From Fibrobacter succinogenes (GTDB taxonomy: Bacteria > Fibrobacterota > Fibrobacteria > Fibrobacterales > Fibrobacteraceae), in the NCBI GenBank assembly GCA_902800345.1, contig CADCDO010000019.1, positions 1 to 64,000 of the forward strand: DNA of 64,000 nucleotides. The letters run 5' to 3'. Numbering within the stretch: the first letter of the stretch is position 1; the number at the start of each line of letters is the position of its first letter. Below, in pieces: positions 55,426 to 63,899 of the stretch. Under the pieces are notes generated by a model that was given only the letters and a program-made list of their open reading frames with translations, was not told where the DNA came from and made no database searches. Position numbers and translations under genes: made by a program.

Positions 55426-56673
55426 ATGAGTCCTACAATCAAGAAACACGTCTGCCTCAGCGCAGTCACCGCTCTCGCATCACTTTGCCTTTGGAACTGC
55501 TCCAGCGATTCACAGGCGGGTTCCCCAGAAGCATCCATCCAGATTGGCGAACAAGCCAACGTGGCGCTCAACCTGGAATTTGCCGACACACCGCTGCTCG
55601 ACAGCATTGTGCTGGACTGCTACGGGCCGGACACGCTCCACCTTGTGCATTCCGCCGAGAACAAATCGTTCAACCTAGACCTTTTCCCGGGTGAAGAATG
55701 GTCGTTCAAGGCAAAGCTCTATGCAAACGGGGCGTTGATGCAGCAAGGCGAAGTCACGACCGCCGTCGAAGCAGGAACCGCCGTGAACCTGAAAATTCCG
55801 CTGCATGCGCTTGTCGGGTTCGTCTACGTGAAGATACCCATAGGCTTCGGAAACCCCGCAGGAATCAAGAAAGGCGAAATGAAACTCACGAGCGAAGGCG
55901 AAACGTTCACCTACCCCATGGAATTTGACGCCGAGAACGTGACGTTCACAAGCGACGACCTTCAGCTGGGCCGCGACTACCACATCACGATATCGATGCA
56001 GGACGCAAGCGGAAAGGCCTTGTTCAGCCTGGAAGACGACTTTACGCTCGACGAGGACTCGCCCATCCCGAATTTCCAAATCGAATCGCTCCGCAGCAAG
56101 ATCGCACTCGCCATAGAACTTGCAAAAGACGTGAACGTACAAGTTTCGCTCAAGCTGCCGGCCATGAAGCGCAGTCCCGCAGTAAACGACATCGTCGTGA
56201 GCGAATTTTTCGTGTGGCCTAACGCCAAGGATTCTACGCAGTACAGCTTCGTGGAGTTCTACAACGGCAGCACGGACACGCTCATTTTGGACAAGTGCAC
56301 CTTCGGAAAGACCTCGAACGTGAGCGGCTCCGCCGAAATCGCGACGCTCAACCTGCCACCCAACAAAGCGCTTGTCGTCGGGAACCGCGAAGGCGTCAAC
56401 ACTGCAGGCATCTACAAGTATGTCGAAACCATGCCCGCCTTCGGGAAAACCAGCGGTTCGCTCGTGTTGCAGTGCAACGGGACTGTTCTCGACTCGCTCT
56501 ATTACGGCAAGGCCGATTCGCTCCACGTGTCGCCGATTTCTACAGCATCGTCTTCGGCAACCGTTCCCAAGAGTTCGCAGTTGAACATCGGGCTTTGGGA
56601 CAAGCGCGATGAAGCGGCTTCTTGGTGCACAAGCGCCCCGACACCCGGAAGCGTGACCGCCTGCGGAAACTAA
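55426..56673 (+). CDS. Lipoprotein with C-terminal lamin-tail-like domain
   Basis: This 415-aa protein starts behind SD AGGAGG with a lipoprotein signal (VTALASLCLWNC). Two beta-sandwich regions follow (about 40-130 and 135-235). A lamin-tail-type domain comes last: IVVSEFFVWPNA, SFVEFYNGSTDTLILDKCTFG, LPPNKALVVGN, WCTSAPTPGSVTACG. This combination is seen in cell-surface lipoproteins of Bacteroidota and Fibrobacterota (DUF4876-like). Outer-membrane location and ligand binding are inferred. It stands alone with a terminator 40 bp after the stop. Confidence 0.75.
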   Translation: MSPTIKKHVCLSAVTALASLCLWNCSSDSQAGSPEASIQIGEQANVALNLEFADTPLLDSIVLDCYGPDTLHLVHSAENKSFNLDLFPGEEWSFKAKLYANGALMQQGEVTTAVEAGTAVNLKIPLHALVGFVYVKIPIGFGNPAGIKKGEMKLTSEGETFTYPMEFDAENVTFTSDDLQLGRDYHITISMQDASGKALFSLEDDFTLDEDSPIPNFQIESLRSKIALAIELAKDVNVQVSLKLPAMKRSPAVNDIVVSEFFVWPNAKDSTQYSFVEFYNGSTDTLILDKCTFGKTSNVSGSAEIATLNLPPNKALVVGNREGVNTAGIYKYVETMPAFGKTSGSLVLQCNGTVLDSLYYGKADSLHVSPISTASSSATVPKSSQLNIGLWDKRDEAASWCTSAPTPGSVTACGN

Positions 56674-56703
56674 AGTAGTCTCTAAGTGAGACAATGACTG
56701 TGT

Positions 56704-56745
56704 AAAAAAAACGGCCGGCCTTTTCGGGACGGTCGTTTTCAAGGT
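56704..56745 (+). terminator. Terminator of the lamin-tail lipoprotein gene
   Basis: Imperfect stem AAAACGGCCGGCC / GGGACGGTCGTTTT preceded by A8 and followed by T-rich sequence. It could serve both strands. Confidence 0.55.
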
Positions 56746-56759
56746 TGAATAGAGTTTAA

Positions 56760-57155
56760 TTAGTCGTTGTTCTCTATCATAATGCAGCGGACAGAGAGAT
56801 AAAGAGCATCAGAAACGTATCGAGAACCGTTATTAGAATGACTAGTCCCATCTTCATCATAATAAAAATTGATAACATAAATACCATAAGCCTTGTTATC
56901 GGTAGACATAAACAATGCAATCACGCCATCGAATCGGAGTTCGTATTTATCTCTATAATAATACAAATAGCCAACAGGCAAAGCGCTAAAACCGGATTCA
57001 TTGGAGAAACTGACATCATTTCCTTTATCATCTTTCCAACCAGTTTCAGATTTTAATTTACCATAGTCATTACCAAGAGCCTTTACCAAATCCTCATAAG
57101 CCCTTATACCAGGCACAACCCAGCCTTCAGGGCAAATAAAATCCAAATGGAATAC
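56760..57155 (-). pseudogene. C-terminal fragment of a FISUMP-domain protein
   Basis: The 128-codon frame starts at a TTG in mid-domain. ICPEGWVVPGIRAYEDLVKALG, SGFSALPVGYLYYY and LYLSVRCI are the C-terminal half of the Fibrobacter succinogenes major paralogous domain. These are normally secreted lipoproteins of 200-500 aa with an upstream signal, which is absent. At about 57155-57170 the sequence passes abruptly into a nuclease fragment. No start or ribosome site is present, so it is a remnant. Confidence 0.8.
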
Positions 57156-57164
57156 ACCTTCGGC

Positions 57165-57305
57165 ATGAGGTACGGATGATTTTAGGTTTCTTGGCAGGAG
57201 TTGCCAAACGCACCGTCGGCTTGAGCAGTTCTACATGAACGATTTTCTGGTCGCCGTCTAGACGCAAGATTGCGTTCAAGAAGTGGATGAGGCGAGCTTT
57301 TACTA
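57165..57305 (-). pseudogene. Fragment of an Rpn-family PD-(D/E)XK nuclease
   Basis: On the minus strand the frame reads ARLIHFLNAILRLDGDQKIV, then HVELLKPTVRLATPAKKPKIIR. This is the N-terminal part of the recombination-promoting nuclease/'transposase' family (Rpn, PF12784-type), cut just before its first catalytic acidic region. It is joined directly to the FISUMP fragment. Upstream it ends at the 3' end of the ATPase gene. Confidence 0.6.
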
Positions 57306-57309
57306 GCCC

Positions 57310-58656
57310 CTACAAAAGCCCCGTCATGTATAACGGCAAAAAGACGACGTCATCCTTTTCTTGCAAGTCGGCTCCATGCAACACATAGGGCGTGGCAAGA
57401 TGCGCAGCGAACTTCGCAATGCATTTTCGCAAGGAATTTAGTGTGTAACGCGTTGAAGACTTAACCTCAATGGGTGAAATATTGTGCCTTGAAGTGATTT
57501 TACCTTTTGAAATCAAAAAGTCGATTTCCATCCGTTCATCGGCATTTTCGCGGCTGGAGTTACTGTAGAAATAGAGGTTATGCCCGGCGGCGGCAAGCAT
57601 CTGTGCCACGATATTTTCGACAAGCATTCCTTCGTTAATCTCCAGTTTGTTATGCAGCAATTTCTGATAAATTTCATTGGGTACACGACCTTTTTCGTCA
57701 AACGCCATGCTGATTAGGAGGCCGGTGTCGGCCATGTAGCATTTTAGCGTGTTTCGTTCCATGTTCAAGCGAAGTCCGATGTTTGGAGCCGTACTTCCGT
57801 AGCAAATGTTCGCGACCTTGGAATCGGAAAGCCAGAAAAAGGCGTCATCGTAGTCCCTGTAGGCGGCATGTTCTTCGAGCGAGGCCAGCCGGAATTTCTT
57901 TTCGTGCTTCTGCAATTCTGCAGGAATCTGTTCAAAGATGCTTTTCACTTTGTATTCTAGGCCATCGGCATATTTAGAGATGTCGCTCTTGTACAAATTC
58001 AATATGGAGCGTTTCGTTAAATCAACTTGATCAAAATCCTTTGAATCCTTGAACGCCTGGACGGCCTGCGGCATTCCCCCGACAATCATGTAGGTGCGGA
58101 AATAATCCATCGCCTTGCGGTGGAGCCCTCCCAAGGGGCGACGTTTTTCGAAGCAATCACGGATAAACGGCATCATCATATCGTCACCCATGGCCCAAAG
58201 GAATTCCTCGAAATCCATCGGGTGCATCTGCAGGCTCATTTCTTCGGAAGGGATAACAATGTCCTTTACATTTTTCTTGATGCTGATGAGGGAACCTGTT
58301 TCTATATAGTCGTAACGACCGTCGGCAACTAGGTACTTGATTGCCGAACGTGCTCTTGGGCATAGCTGAACTTCATCAAAAATGATGACCGATTTCCGAA
58401 GGGTGAGCTTTACCCCGTATTGAACTTGCAGGTTCATGAACAGGGTATCCAGGTCGTTCAAATAATTGTCGAACCATTCCCAGACAATCTTGTCGGCCTT
58501 GTTGAAATCGATAAGCAGGTAGGATTCGTATTCCTGACGGGCGAATTCCTCGACGATATAGCTTTTCCCGGTACGTCTGGCACCTTCTATCAAAACAGCG
58601 TATTTACCGTTTTGAGCCTTCCATTCCTGGAGTTGTCTGTATATTTTGCGCTTCAC
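57310..58656 (-). CDS. AAA_14 / DUF4143 ATPase
   Basis: The start is GTG with a strong GGAGG at good spacing. The 448-aa protein has a P-loop GARRTGKS (25-32), Walker B in SVIIFDEVQL and sensor-like ETGSLIS. The C-terminal DUF4143 nuclease-like domain includes PIEVKSSTRYTLNSL. Such ATPases are common in gut bacteria and often lie in accessory DNA; their role is not established. The gene is flanked on both sides by remnants, suggesting an insertion-prone site. It appears intact. Confidence 0.85.
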   Translation of the reverse strand: MKRKIYRQLQEWKAQNGKYAVLIEGARRTGKSYIVEEFARQEYESYLLIDFNKADKIVWEWFDNYLNDLDTLFMNLQVQYGVKLTLRKSVIIFDEVQLCPRARSAIKYLVADGRYDYIETGSLISIKKNVKDIVIPSEEMSLQMHPMDFEEFLWAMGDDMMMPFIRDCFEKRRPLGGLHRKAMDYFRTYMIVGGMPQAVQAFKDSKDFDQVDLTKRSILNLYKSDISKYADGLEYKVKSIFEQIPAELQKHEKKFRLASLEEHAAYRDYDDAFFWLSDSKVANICYGSTAPNIGLRLNMERNTLKCYMADTGLLISMAFDEKGRVPNEIYQKLLHNKLEINEGMLVENIVAQMLAAAGHNLYFYSNSSRENADERMEIDFLISKGKITSRHNISPIEVKSSTRYTLNSLRKCIAKFAAHLATPYVLHGADLQEKDDVVFLPLYMTGLL

Positions 58657-58751
58657 AAGTCCTCCGAAAACATCTTTTCAAGATTATCAACACGCTAAAT
58701 ATACATCTTTTCAAGATTACTGAGTATATAATTTTACATTTTTTCAAGTTT

Positions 58752-59386
58752 TTGCCTAAAAAACACGTTTTCTGGCTTGTCCCCGACAACACCAGCGTAT
58801 TTGGCGAAATCGCCCATAAGCAGAAGTGGGTGGCGAACGTCAAGATGGGTAAAACCGTCGATAAAATACGGTTATCTTGGGCGAAGCGCTAGGCGATTCC
58901 GCTGTGAATTACCAGGGTGATCAGGAATACGAGTTTACTCGGGAAATTGACCTGAGTAGCCATTTCCCCGTGGGTGCGGATGAATCCGTGAGGCCAATGA
59001 CGTATCTGAAAGTTGCAGATGATACATGCAAGATTTCTCATATCAAGGCGATGATTCAGGGCGCGAACGTGCGTCTTGATATCTTCCGCAAGGCCGATGG
59101 TGTGAATATCGGCCGCGTGAAGAATTGCCGTTGCACGAAGTCATCCGAGATCCTGATGCTCAAAGTGTCGTGGCTGAATGCGACCAATCAAGATGTCAGC
59201 TACACGTTAAAGTACACTTATAAAGGTTTGAGCAAGCAGACATTCTCGAAGGGAATTCTTGCACGAGCCGGCGATGAAGGCTTCCTAGTGATACCCTTGT
59301 ATCCAGTTGCTGGGACGAAATCGATTGAGGCCGTCATACTGCGGAGAGGCAGACCCAGGAGAACCTGCTCGACAACAATCGAATAA
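58752..59386 (+). pseudogene. Broken gene of unknown family
   Basis: Two plus-strand pieces in different frames appear to be one gene. The first, 58752-58892, reads KKHVFWLVPDNTSVFGEIA to a TAG. The second, about 58865-59386, reads TVILGEALGDSAVNYQGDQE through SWLNATNQDVSYTLKYTY and VIPLYPVAG. The frames change in GATAAAATACGG near 58865. There is no ribosome site and the 5' end runs into A+T-rich DNA. The sequence looks like a beta-sandwich protein; I cannot name a family. Confidence 0.55.
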
Positions 59387-59397
59387 AAGAGACGAAT

Positions 59398-59440
59398 AAA
59401 AAAATCGCATCAGCCCAGGAAAGGACTGATGCGGTTTTTT
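59398..59440. terminator. Bidirectional terminator
   Basis: Stem CGCATCAG-CC / GG-CTGATGCG with loop CAGGAAA, flanked by A and T runs. It closes the broken gene at 58752 and could also end minus-strand transcripts. Confidence 0.75.
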
Positions 59441-59449
59441 GTTTAGAAA

Positions 59450-59650
59450 AGGATGAAAAAGAAAAGCCATTTGCTAAGGCTGTCTTTACCGATAACGAAA
59501 GGAACCTTCGCCAACTCAACGATGGTATAATTATAGGAATCAACAATTTGCTTGCTAGTCTCCAAATCCAAGGTTGTCGCGCAGTGAACGATTCAGTTGT
59601 CGTTCTCAAATGTGTGATATTGCGTAAGCGCGATAACATACGTCGGCTTA
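59450..59650 (-). pseudogene. Possible decayed gene remnant
   Basis: On the minus strand one frame reads VIALTQYHTFENDN, a TGA, then IVHCATTLDLETSKQIVDSY and NYTIVELAKVPFVIGKDSLS. Amino-acid content is protein-like, but there is no start and the stop interrupts it. No family is recognised; weak support. Confidence 0.3.
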
Positions 59651-59666
59651 AATTTTCTGCATTAAT

Positions 59667-60842
59667 TTACAGAAGATGCCATATAAAAGTTGGATAGAAA
59701 TCCATCGTTTTATGAAAAGCATACGCTGCAGAATCAGATAGTTGAATTGTAAAAATTCCAATCTGATTCGGTGTAGTTTGTGTTAAATAATTTTTTATAA
59801 TTGCGCTGGTTCTAGTTACTTTAGGTTCGCCTGGATTATTAAATCCACGAACCTGTAATAATTGATTATATTGTTTAATTGGATTGCTGCATGCGGCTGT
59901 TATTGATTTAATATTTTGCTTATAAGTCCGATAATCAGTCTCCACCTTTTTTATAAGATCTAAATATTCTTTACGATATTCATCTATTTTATTCAACACT
60001 ACTTCTGCTTCATTCAAAATTTTGAATGTAGCATCATAACTCTTCCAAGACAGCCCATCATTAAACGCCTTAATAACTACGGGAGCACATTTTATAAGAA
60101 AGTCATACTCGATTTTTCCAAACTCTACTGATAAACTGTCAATTTTAGTCCGTTCATTACGATTGAGTCCTTTTTCATAGACATATTTACCAACACCTTT
60201 GTCACACAATTTGCTCCGTAGTCGCCACACATTTTTTCCTTTTTCTATAATTAACTTTTCGTGTGTTTGGAGTGTTGTCTTTCTATTTGTACCTATTTTT
60301 ATTTTTTGCATAGTATCAAAATATTTCAAATAAGATTTTTTTCTTAAAATTGTTCTATTGTAATTATTTTTCATTCGCTGCGTCACAGCTTTCTCGCCCA
60401 TCACATCGGCTTCATGTTCTAGCGAACCGTTGTCATTCACCGGCATTCCATTGATATTCGTAGTTGGCGATACGCGTCCTGCCATTTGCTGGGCAACATG
60501 CCATGCTTCGTGCGGAAGGTGTTTTTCTTGGCCAGGGGCAACATGGATATCAGTCCCTTGCGTGTACGCAAGCGCCTGAACGGTAGCGGGTTTAGAGCTG
60601 TTGTAATGCACGCGCACATCATCCATCGAAAAACCGGAGAGGCTTTCGATACCTGCTTTTAGATTATCCGGCATTCCCGTGTTATTCGGTCGCGGGGCCT
60701 CTGCACGCTGGGTAGCGTTATTCGCCATATCGGCTTTGCGCTGGAGGAATTCGCTTTGTGAGGATGAATCAATAATTGAGACGGAACTTTCACGTTTCGT
60801 CTGTACCGCGTTTTTATTTTTTTGTGCGTATGTAATACTCAT
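59667..60842 (-). CDS. DUF4157 protein with helical C-terminal domain (possible injection-system cargo)
   Basis: The 391-aa product starts at 60842 behind AGGGGTG. Residues 1-45 form a leader (MSITYAQKNKN.. FLQRKADMANNATQR) shared with the two genes to the right. The DUF4157 domain (about 50-160) has the metalloprotease-like HEAWH (H111, E112, H115) and LEHEADVMGE. The remaining 230 residues are unrelated to the neighbour's tail: Lys-rich and helical, ending YAFHKTMDFYPTFIWHLL. DUF4157 occurs in proteins linked to extracellular contractile injection systems. A toxin function of the tail is inferred from this modular pattern only. Confidence 0.75.
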   Translation of the reverse strand: MSITYAQKNKNAVQTKRESSVSIIDSSSQSEFLQRKADMANNATQRAEAPRPNNTGMPDNLKAGIESLSGFSMDDVRVHYNSSKPATVQALAYTQGTDIHVAPGQEKHLPHEAWHVAQQMAGRVSPTTNINGMPVNDNGSLEHEADVMGEKAVTQRMKNNYNRTILRKKSYLKYFDTMQKIKIGTNRKTTLQTHEKLIIEKGKNVWRLRSKLCDKGVGKYVYEKGLNRNERTKIDSLSVEFGKIEYDFLIKCAPVVIKAFNDGLSWKSYDATFKILNEAEVVLNKIDEYRKEYLDLIKKVETDYRTYKQNIKSITAACSNPIKQYNQLLQVRGFNNPGEPKVTRTSAIIKNYLTQTTPNQIGIFTIQLSDSAAYAFHKTMDFYPTFIWHLL

Positions 60843-61039
60843 ATAGCACCCCTAAGCATATGATTTTATCCCAAAGTCTATATAGAAAAAACAGAATTCG
60901 AGCAGCAATTGTAAAATTTCAATTACATAAAATTAATTTCATGAAAGACAATAGATCTTGATGCAAATTTTTTTTTGATATTTTGTCATACGTTAAATTC
61001 AAATCGTCAAATTACTGGATCAAATTTTAATTTTAAGTT

Positions 61040-63298
61040 TTAATCCAGGGATGCAGACGAAGAAGCATTCAACGCCTCTGATTCTGAATCCGGGGATGCG
61101 GACGAAGAAGCATTCAACGCCTCTGATTCTGAATCCGAGGATGCAGACGAAGAAGCATCCGGCTCACCTAATTCTGCCAACAATTTATCCTCATCCATAC
61201 CCATACAATCAATCTCACATAAGCTATCTTCTATCTGTTTACGCAATTTTTCAGGCAAATTTTCAATAAAATTCAGATATTCAACCAATTCATTGTCTCT
61301 CATGTATTTGATCACATGTAACGGAATAGGAATTTCAATATTAACATTTGGTAACTCTGATGGACCTGATGCGGTTGAACTCGGCAATGGCACCATTCTA
61401 ATATGTTCTTCACGTAATAAATGTGCCATATATAATTTTGAAAGTTTTTCTAACATAGAATGAAATTCTGATTTATCAACTTTTATTACTTTATCAACAG
61501 GATTTGAGAATTCAGCTAAAAAAAATGTCCTAATAACTGGAGGAATCCTGTCTATAAACTCTGAAGGAATTATAAATTTATCGTTTTCTTCTTTTCTACC
61601 CAAAAAAATTTGCTTTAATAAAGGTTTTAATTTTTCTATAGCTTTATCAGATCGTAAAAATTCCCATGGAAGTTTAGCAATATCATTCAACGGAAGTTGA
61701 GCAATAACATCCAACGGAAGTTGTGTGATGACATCCAACGGAAGTTTAGCAATTTCATTTGGCGGAAGTTGTGCGATGGCATCCAATGAAGGAGGAAGTT
61801 CATCAAACTGCGGAAGTCGACTCCTAACATCTGGCGAAAGTTGAGCAATAACATTTGGCCGAAGTTGTGCAATAACATTCAGCGGAAGTTGTGTGATGAC
61901 ATCCAACGGAAGTTGAGCGATAACATTCAGCGGAAGTTGTGTGATGACATCCAACGGAAGTTGAGCGATAACATCTAGCGGAAGTTGAGCGATAACATTC
62001 AGCGGAAGCATACGTATATTTTGGGGCTTTACCTCTAAAGATTCCCAAGGGACACGAACCATAATTTTTTTCGACAAAGGATTAGGTGTAAGATGTGATT
62101 TGGCTGTTTTTCCACGACAATACCAAAAAAGTCCATTTTTAAGGAGGGAAACTTTAGTAGATTTGATTTTTTCACCGGCAAACACATAAACACCGTTTCT
62201 AGTGGGGCTTGATAAATCTTTATTTCCTTTTATTGACGGGTTTAATACTTTTGGGGGAACTTGTTTTTCACCTTTATCTATTAAAGAGTCATAAAATTTT
62301 TCAATAAACATTTCACCATTTTCGTTTTTTTTTCCTGAACAACATCCTTCTAAATATATTTCACCAAAATAACCATTTGGCAATAAAGGTAGAACTTTCT
62401 CTGCCAAACTATCAGCTGTAGAACCAGCGAAAAACACTCCATTGCCATGTCCATTTATCACTAAATCCTCATTTTTTTCAAGAAACGGCATTTCAGTTGA
62501 TAAAACTTCTTCATTTATACGTTTTTTAATTTCTTCACGTATGCTTTGATAGTCGCTAGAAGCATCTAAATGTGGTACATAGCGTGCTAAGTTGTATTGA
62601 AAAAACGCTTTTAAAGGACTATCGTCTTTAATAGACATATATAACACAAGTAATCTATACGCTTTGTCTTCATACTTTTTCCTAAGATCATCAGTATTTT
62701 TTTTCATTTCACTTGCTATTTCTAAATTTTTTGGTTGAAGATTTGCATATGCATTTATAACACGAAGCATTTGACATGTGTTGCCAGAATTATAATTGCA
62801 TTTTCTGTTGCTAACATCAACTTTTTCTACTCTTTGCCCCACAGCATTCTCCCCCATTACATCGGCTTCATGCTCTAGCGCAGCATTGTCATTGACAGGC
62901 ATTCCGTTAATATTCGTAGTTGGCGAAACCCTTCCAGCCATTTGCTGGGCGACGTGCCATGCTTCGTGCGGGAGGTGTTTTTCTTGACCGGGGGCAACAT
63001 GAATATCGGTTCCCTGCGTGTATGCCAAAGCCTGCACAGTGGCGGGCTTAGAACTGTTGTAATGCACTCGCACATCGTCCATCGAGAATCCTGAAAGGCT
63101 CTCAATACCAGATTTTAAGTTGTCTGGCATTCCCGTGTTGTTCGGTCGCGGGGCCTCTGCACGCTGGGTGGCGTTGTTGGCCATATCCGCCTTACGCTGG
63201 AGGGACTCGCTTTGAGAAGAATTGTCAAGGACCGAGGATGCTGAGGAGGCATCCTTCTTTTGCGCTGTGGTTTGACGTTGTGCGTATGTGGTGGACAT
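61040..63298 (-). CDS. DUF4157 protein with predicted C80-like protease domain and octapeptide repeats
   Basis: The 752-aa product starts at 63298 behind AAGGA. The leader and DUF4157 (HEAWH at 111-115) are almost identical to the gene at 59667. Around 275-400 lies a candidate clan-CD protease: H284 in VINGHGNGVFFAGSTADSL and C319/C320 in IYLEGCCSG, in the order and spacing of the C80 cysteine protease of large clostridial and MARTX toxins. Residues of about 430-545 are twelve or so octapeptides of the form LPL(D/N)VI(A/T)Q. The C-terminus has Ser/Glu-rich 15-residue repeats. There is no signal peptide, as expected of an injected cargo. Confidence 0.78.
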   Translation of the reverse strand: MSTTYAQRQTTAQKKDASSASSVLDNSSQSESLQRKADMANNATQRAEAPRPNNTGMPDNLKSGIESLSGFSMDDVRVHYNSSKPATVQALAYTQGTDIHVAPGQEKHLPHEAWHVAQQMAGRVSPTTNINGMPVNDNAALEHEADVMGENAVGQRVEKVDVSNRKCNYNSGNTCQMLRVINAYANLQPKNLEIASEMKKNTDDLRKKYEDKAYRLLVLYMSIKDDSPLKAFFQYNLARYVPHLDASSDYQSIREEIKKRINEEVLSTEMPFLEKNEDLVINGHGNGVFFAGSTADSLAEKVLPLLPNGYFGEIYLEGCCSGKKNENGEMFIEKFYDSLIDKGEKQVPPKVLNPSIKGNKDLSSPTRNGVYVFAGEKIKSTKVSLLKNGLFWYCRGKTAKSHLTPNPLSKKIMVRVPWESLEVKPQNIRMLPLNVIAQLPLDVIAQLPLDVITQLPLNVIAQLPLDVITQLPLNVIAQLRPNVIAQLSPDVRSRLPQFDELPPSLDAIAQLPPNEIAKLPLDVITQLPLDVIAQLPLNDIAKLPWEFLRSDKAIEKLKPLLKQIFLGRKEENDKFIIPSEFIDRIPPVIRTFFLAEFSNPVDKVIKVDKSEFHSMLEKLSKLYMAHLLREEHIRMVPLPSSTASGPSELPNVNIEIPIPLHVIKYMRDNELVEYLNFIENLPEKLRKQIEDSLCEIDCMGMDEDKLLAELGEPDASSSASSDSESEALNASSSASPDSESEALNASSSASLD
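61051..61165. repeat. 45-bp tandem repeat coding a Ser/Glu-rich tail
   Basis: Two to three copies of a 45-bp unit encode ASSSAS(P/S)DSESEALN in the C-terminus of the protease-carrying DUF4157 protein. Copies differ by few bases, so the tail is likely to vary in length between strains. Confidence 0.75.
61666..62012. repeat. 24-bp tandem repeat coding octapeptides
   Basis: About twelve units of the AGCGGAAGTTGAGCGATAAC type encode LPL(D/N)VI(A/T)Q on the minus strand. The middle of the array (about 61780-61840) is degenerate. The protein repeat has a regular Leu-Pro / Val-Ile pattern suggesting a solenoid. Confidence 0.85.
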
Positions 63299-63333
63299 GG
63301 GGATTCCTTTTTTACGTATAACCAAGACTTAAC

Positions 63334-63534
63334 TGGATCCTTCCGCCTTCGGTGTCAGGATGACGGTGCAAGGTTAGGATGACGGAGCAAAGTCAAGATT
63401 TAACGGGATCCTTCACCCCTACGGGGTTCAGGATGACGGTGCAAGGTCAGGATGACGTTTGAGGAGGCGGTTCGGGGGTGGGCGGGCGGGAACAATCCGT
63501 GTTTGACGTTCCCGGAACTGAGTCCGGGATGACA
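63334..63534. repeat. Cluster of dispersed GGATCC/GGATGAC elements
   Basis: Full copies are at 63334-63364 (centre CCGCCTTCGG) and 63404-63438 (centre CCCCTACGGGG), with partial GGATGACGGTGCAAGGT units between. GTTCCCGGAACTGAGTCCGGGATGAC at 63509-63534 matches the 373-498 array core. They separate the 73-aa gene from the protease-carrying gene. Confidence 0.8.
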
Positions 63535-63553
63535 TGCTAGGCGGAAGGTTTCC

Positions 63554-63775
63554 TTACGCGAGTTCTTCCTCTTCGGGGATGGCTTCGCGCTGGATGAACT
63601 TGCCTTGGGCGGGCAATTCTTCATCTTCGAGGGATTCGCATTGGACGGTGCCACCCATCATGTCGGCTTTGCGCTGGAGGCTTGCGCCTTGCGCGGAGGA
63701 GTCCATGATGCTTGCGGCGTTGTGACTTGCCATGCGCTGGAGGGCATCGGATTTTTGAGTGTATGTTGAGGTCAT
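63554..63775 (-). CDS. Leader-only DUF4157-type protein
   Basis: The 73-aa product has AAGGAA upstream. It begins MTSTYTQKSDALQRMASHNA and contains SIMDSSAQGASLQRKADMMG, matching the leader of the two neighbouring DUF4157 proteins. It then ends with an acidic VQCESLEDEELPAQGKFIQR and PEEEELA tail, a linker style seen before DUF4157 domains. No DUF4157 or cargo follows. It may be a truncated remnant or a short functional leader protein. Confidence 0.6.
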   Translation of the reverse strand: MTSTYTQKSDALQRMASHNAASIMDSSAQGASLQRKADMMGGTVQCESLEDEELPAQGKFIQREAIPEEEELA

Positions 63776-63826
63776 GAGATGTTTCCTTATGTTTTGTTAA
63801 ATGTTGCTGGATTTACGAGACTTCAC

Positions 63827-63899
63827 TGGATCCTTCACCCCTACGGGGTTCAGGATGACACAGGGATGTTCCCGCTTCCTTCGCGTTGCTCAGGATGAC
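63827..63899 (+). repeat. Two dispersed GGATCC/GGATGAC elements
   Basis: A full copy at 63827-63859 (CCCCTACGGGG hairpin) is identical in its core to 63404-63438. A variant at 63866-63899 has TTCCCGCTTCCTTCGCG in the centre, before CAGGATGAC. Confidence 0.75.

Noticed and set aside
57310..58656. ATPase as part of a defence system
   Set aside because: AAA_14/DUF4143 proteins are common and no recognised defence partner lies beside it; neighbours are remnants.
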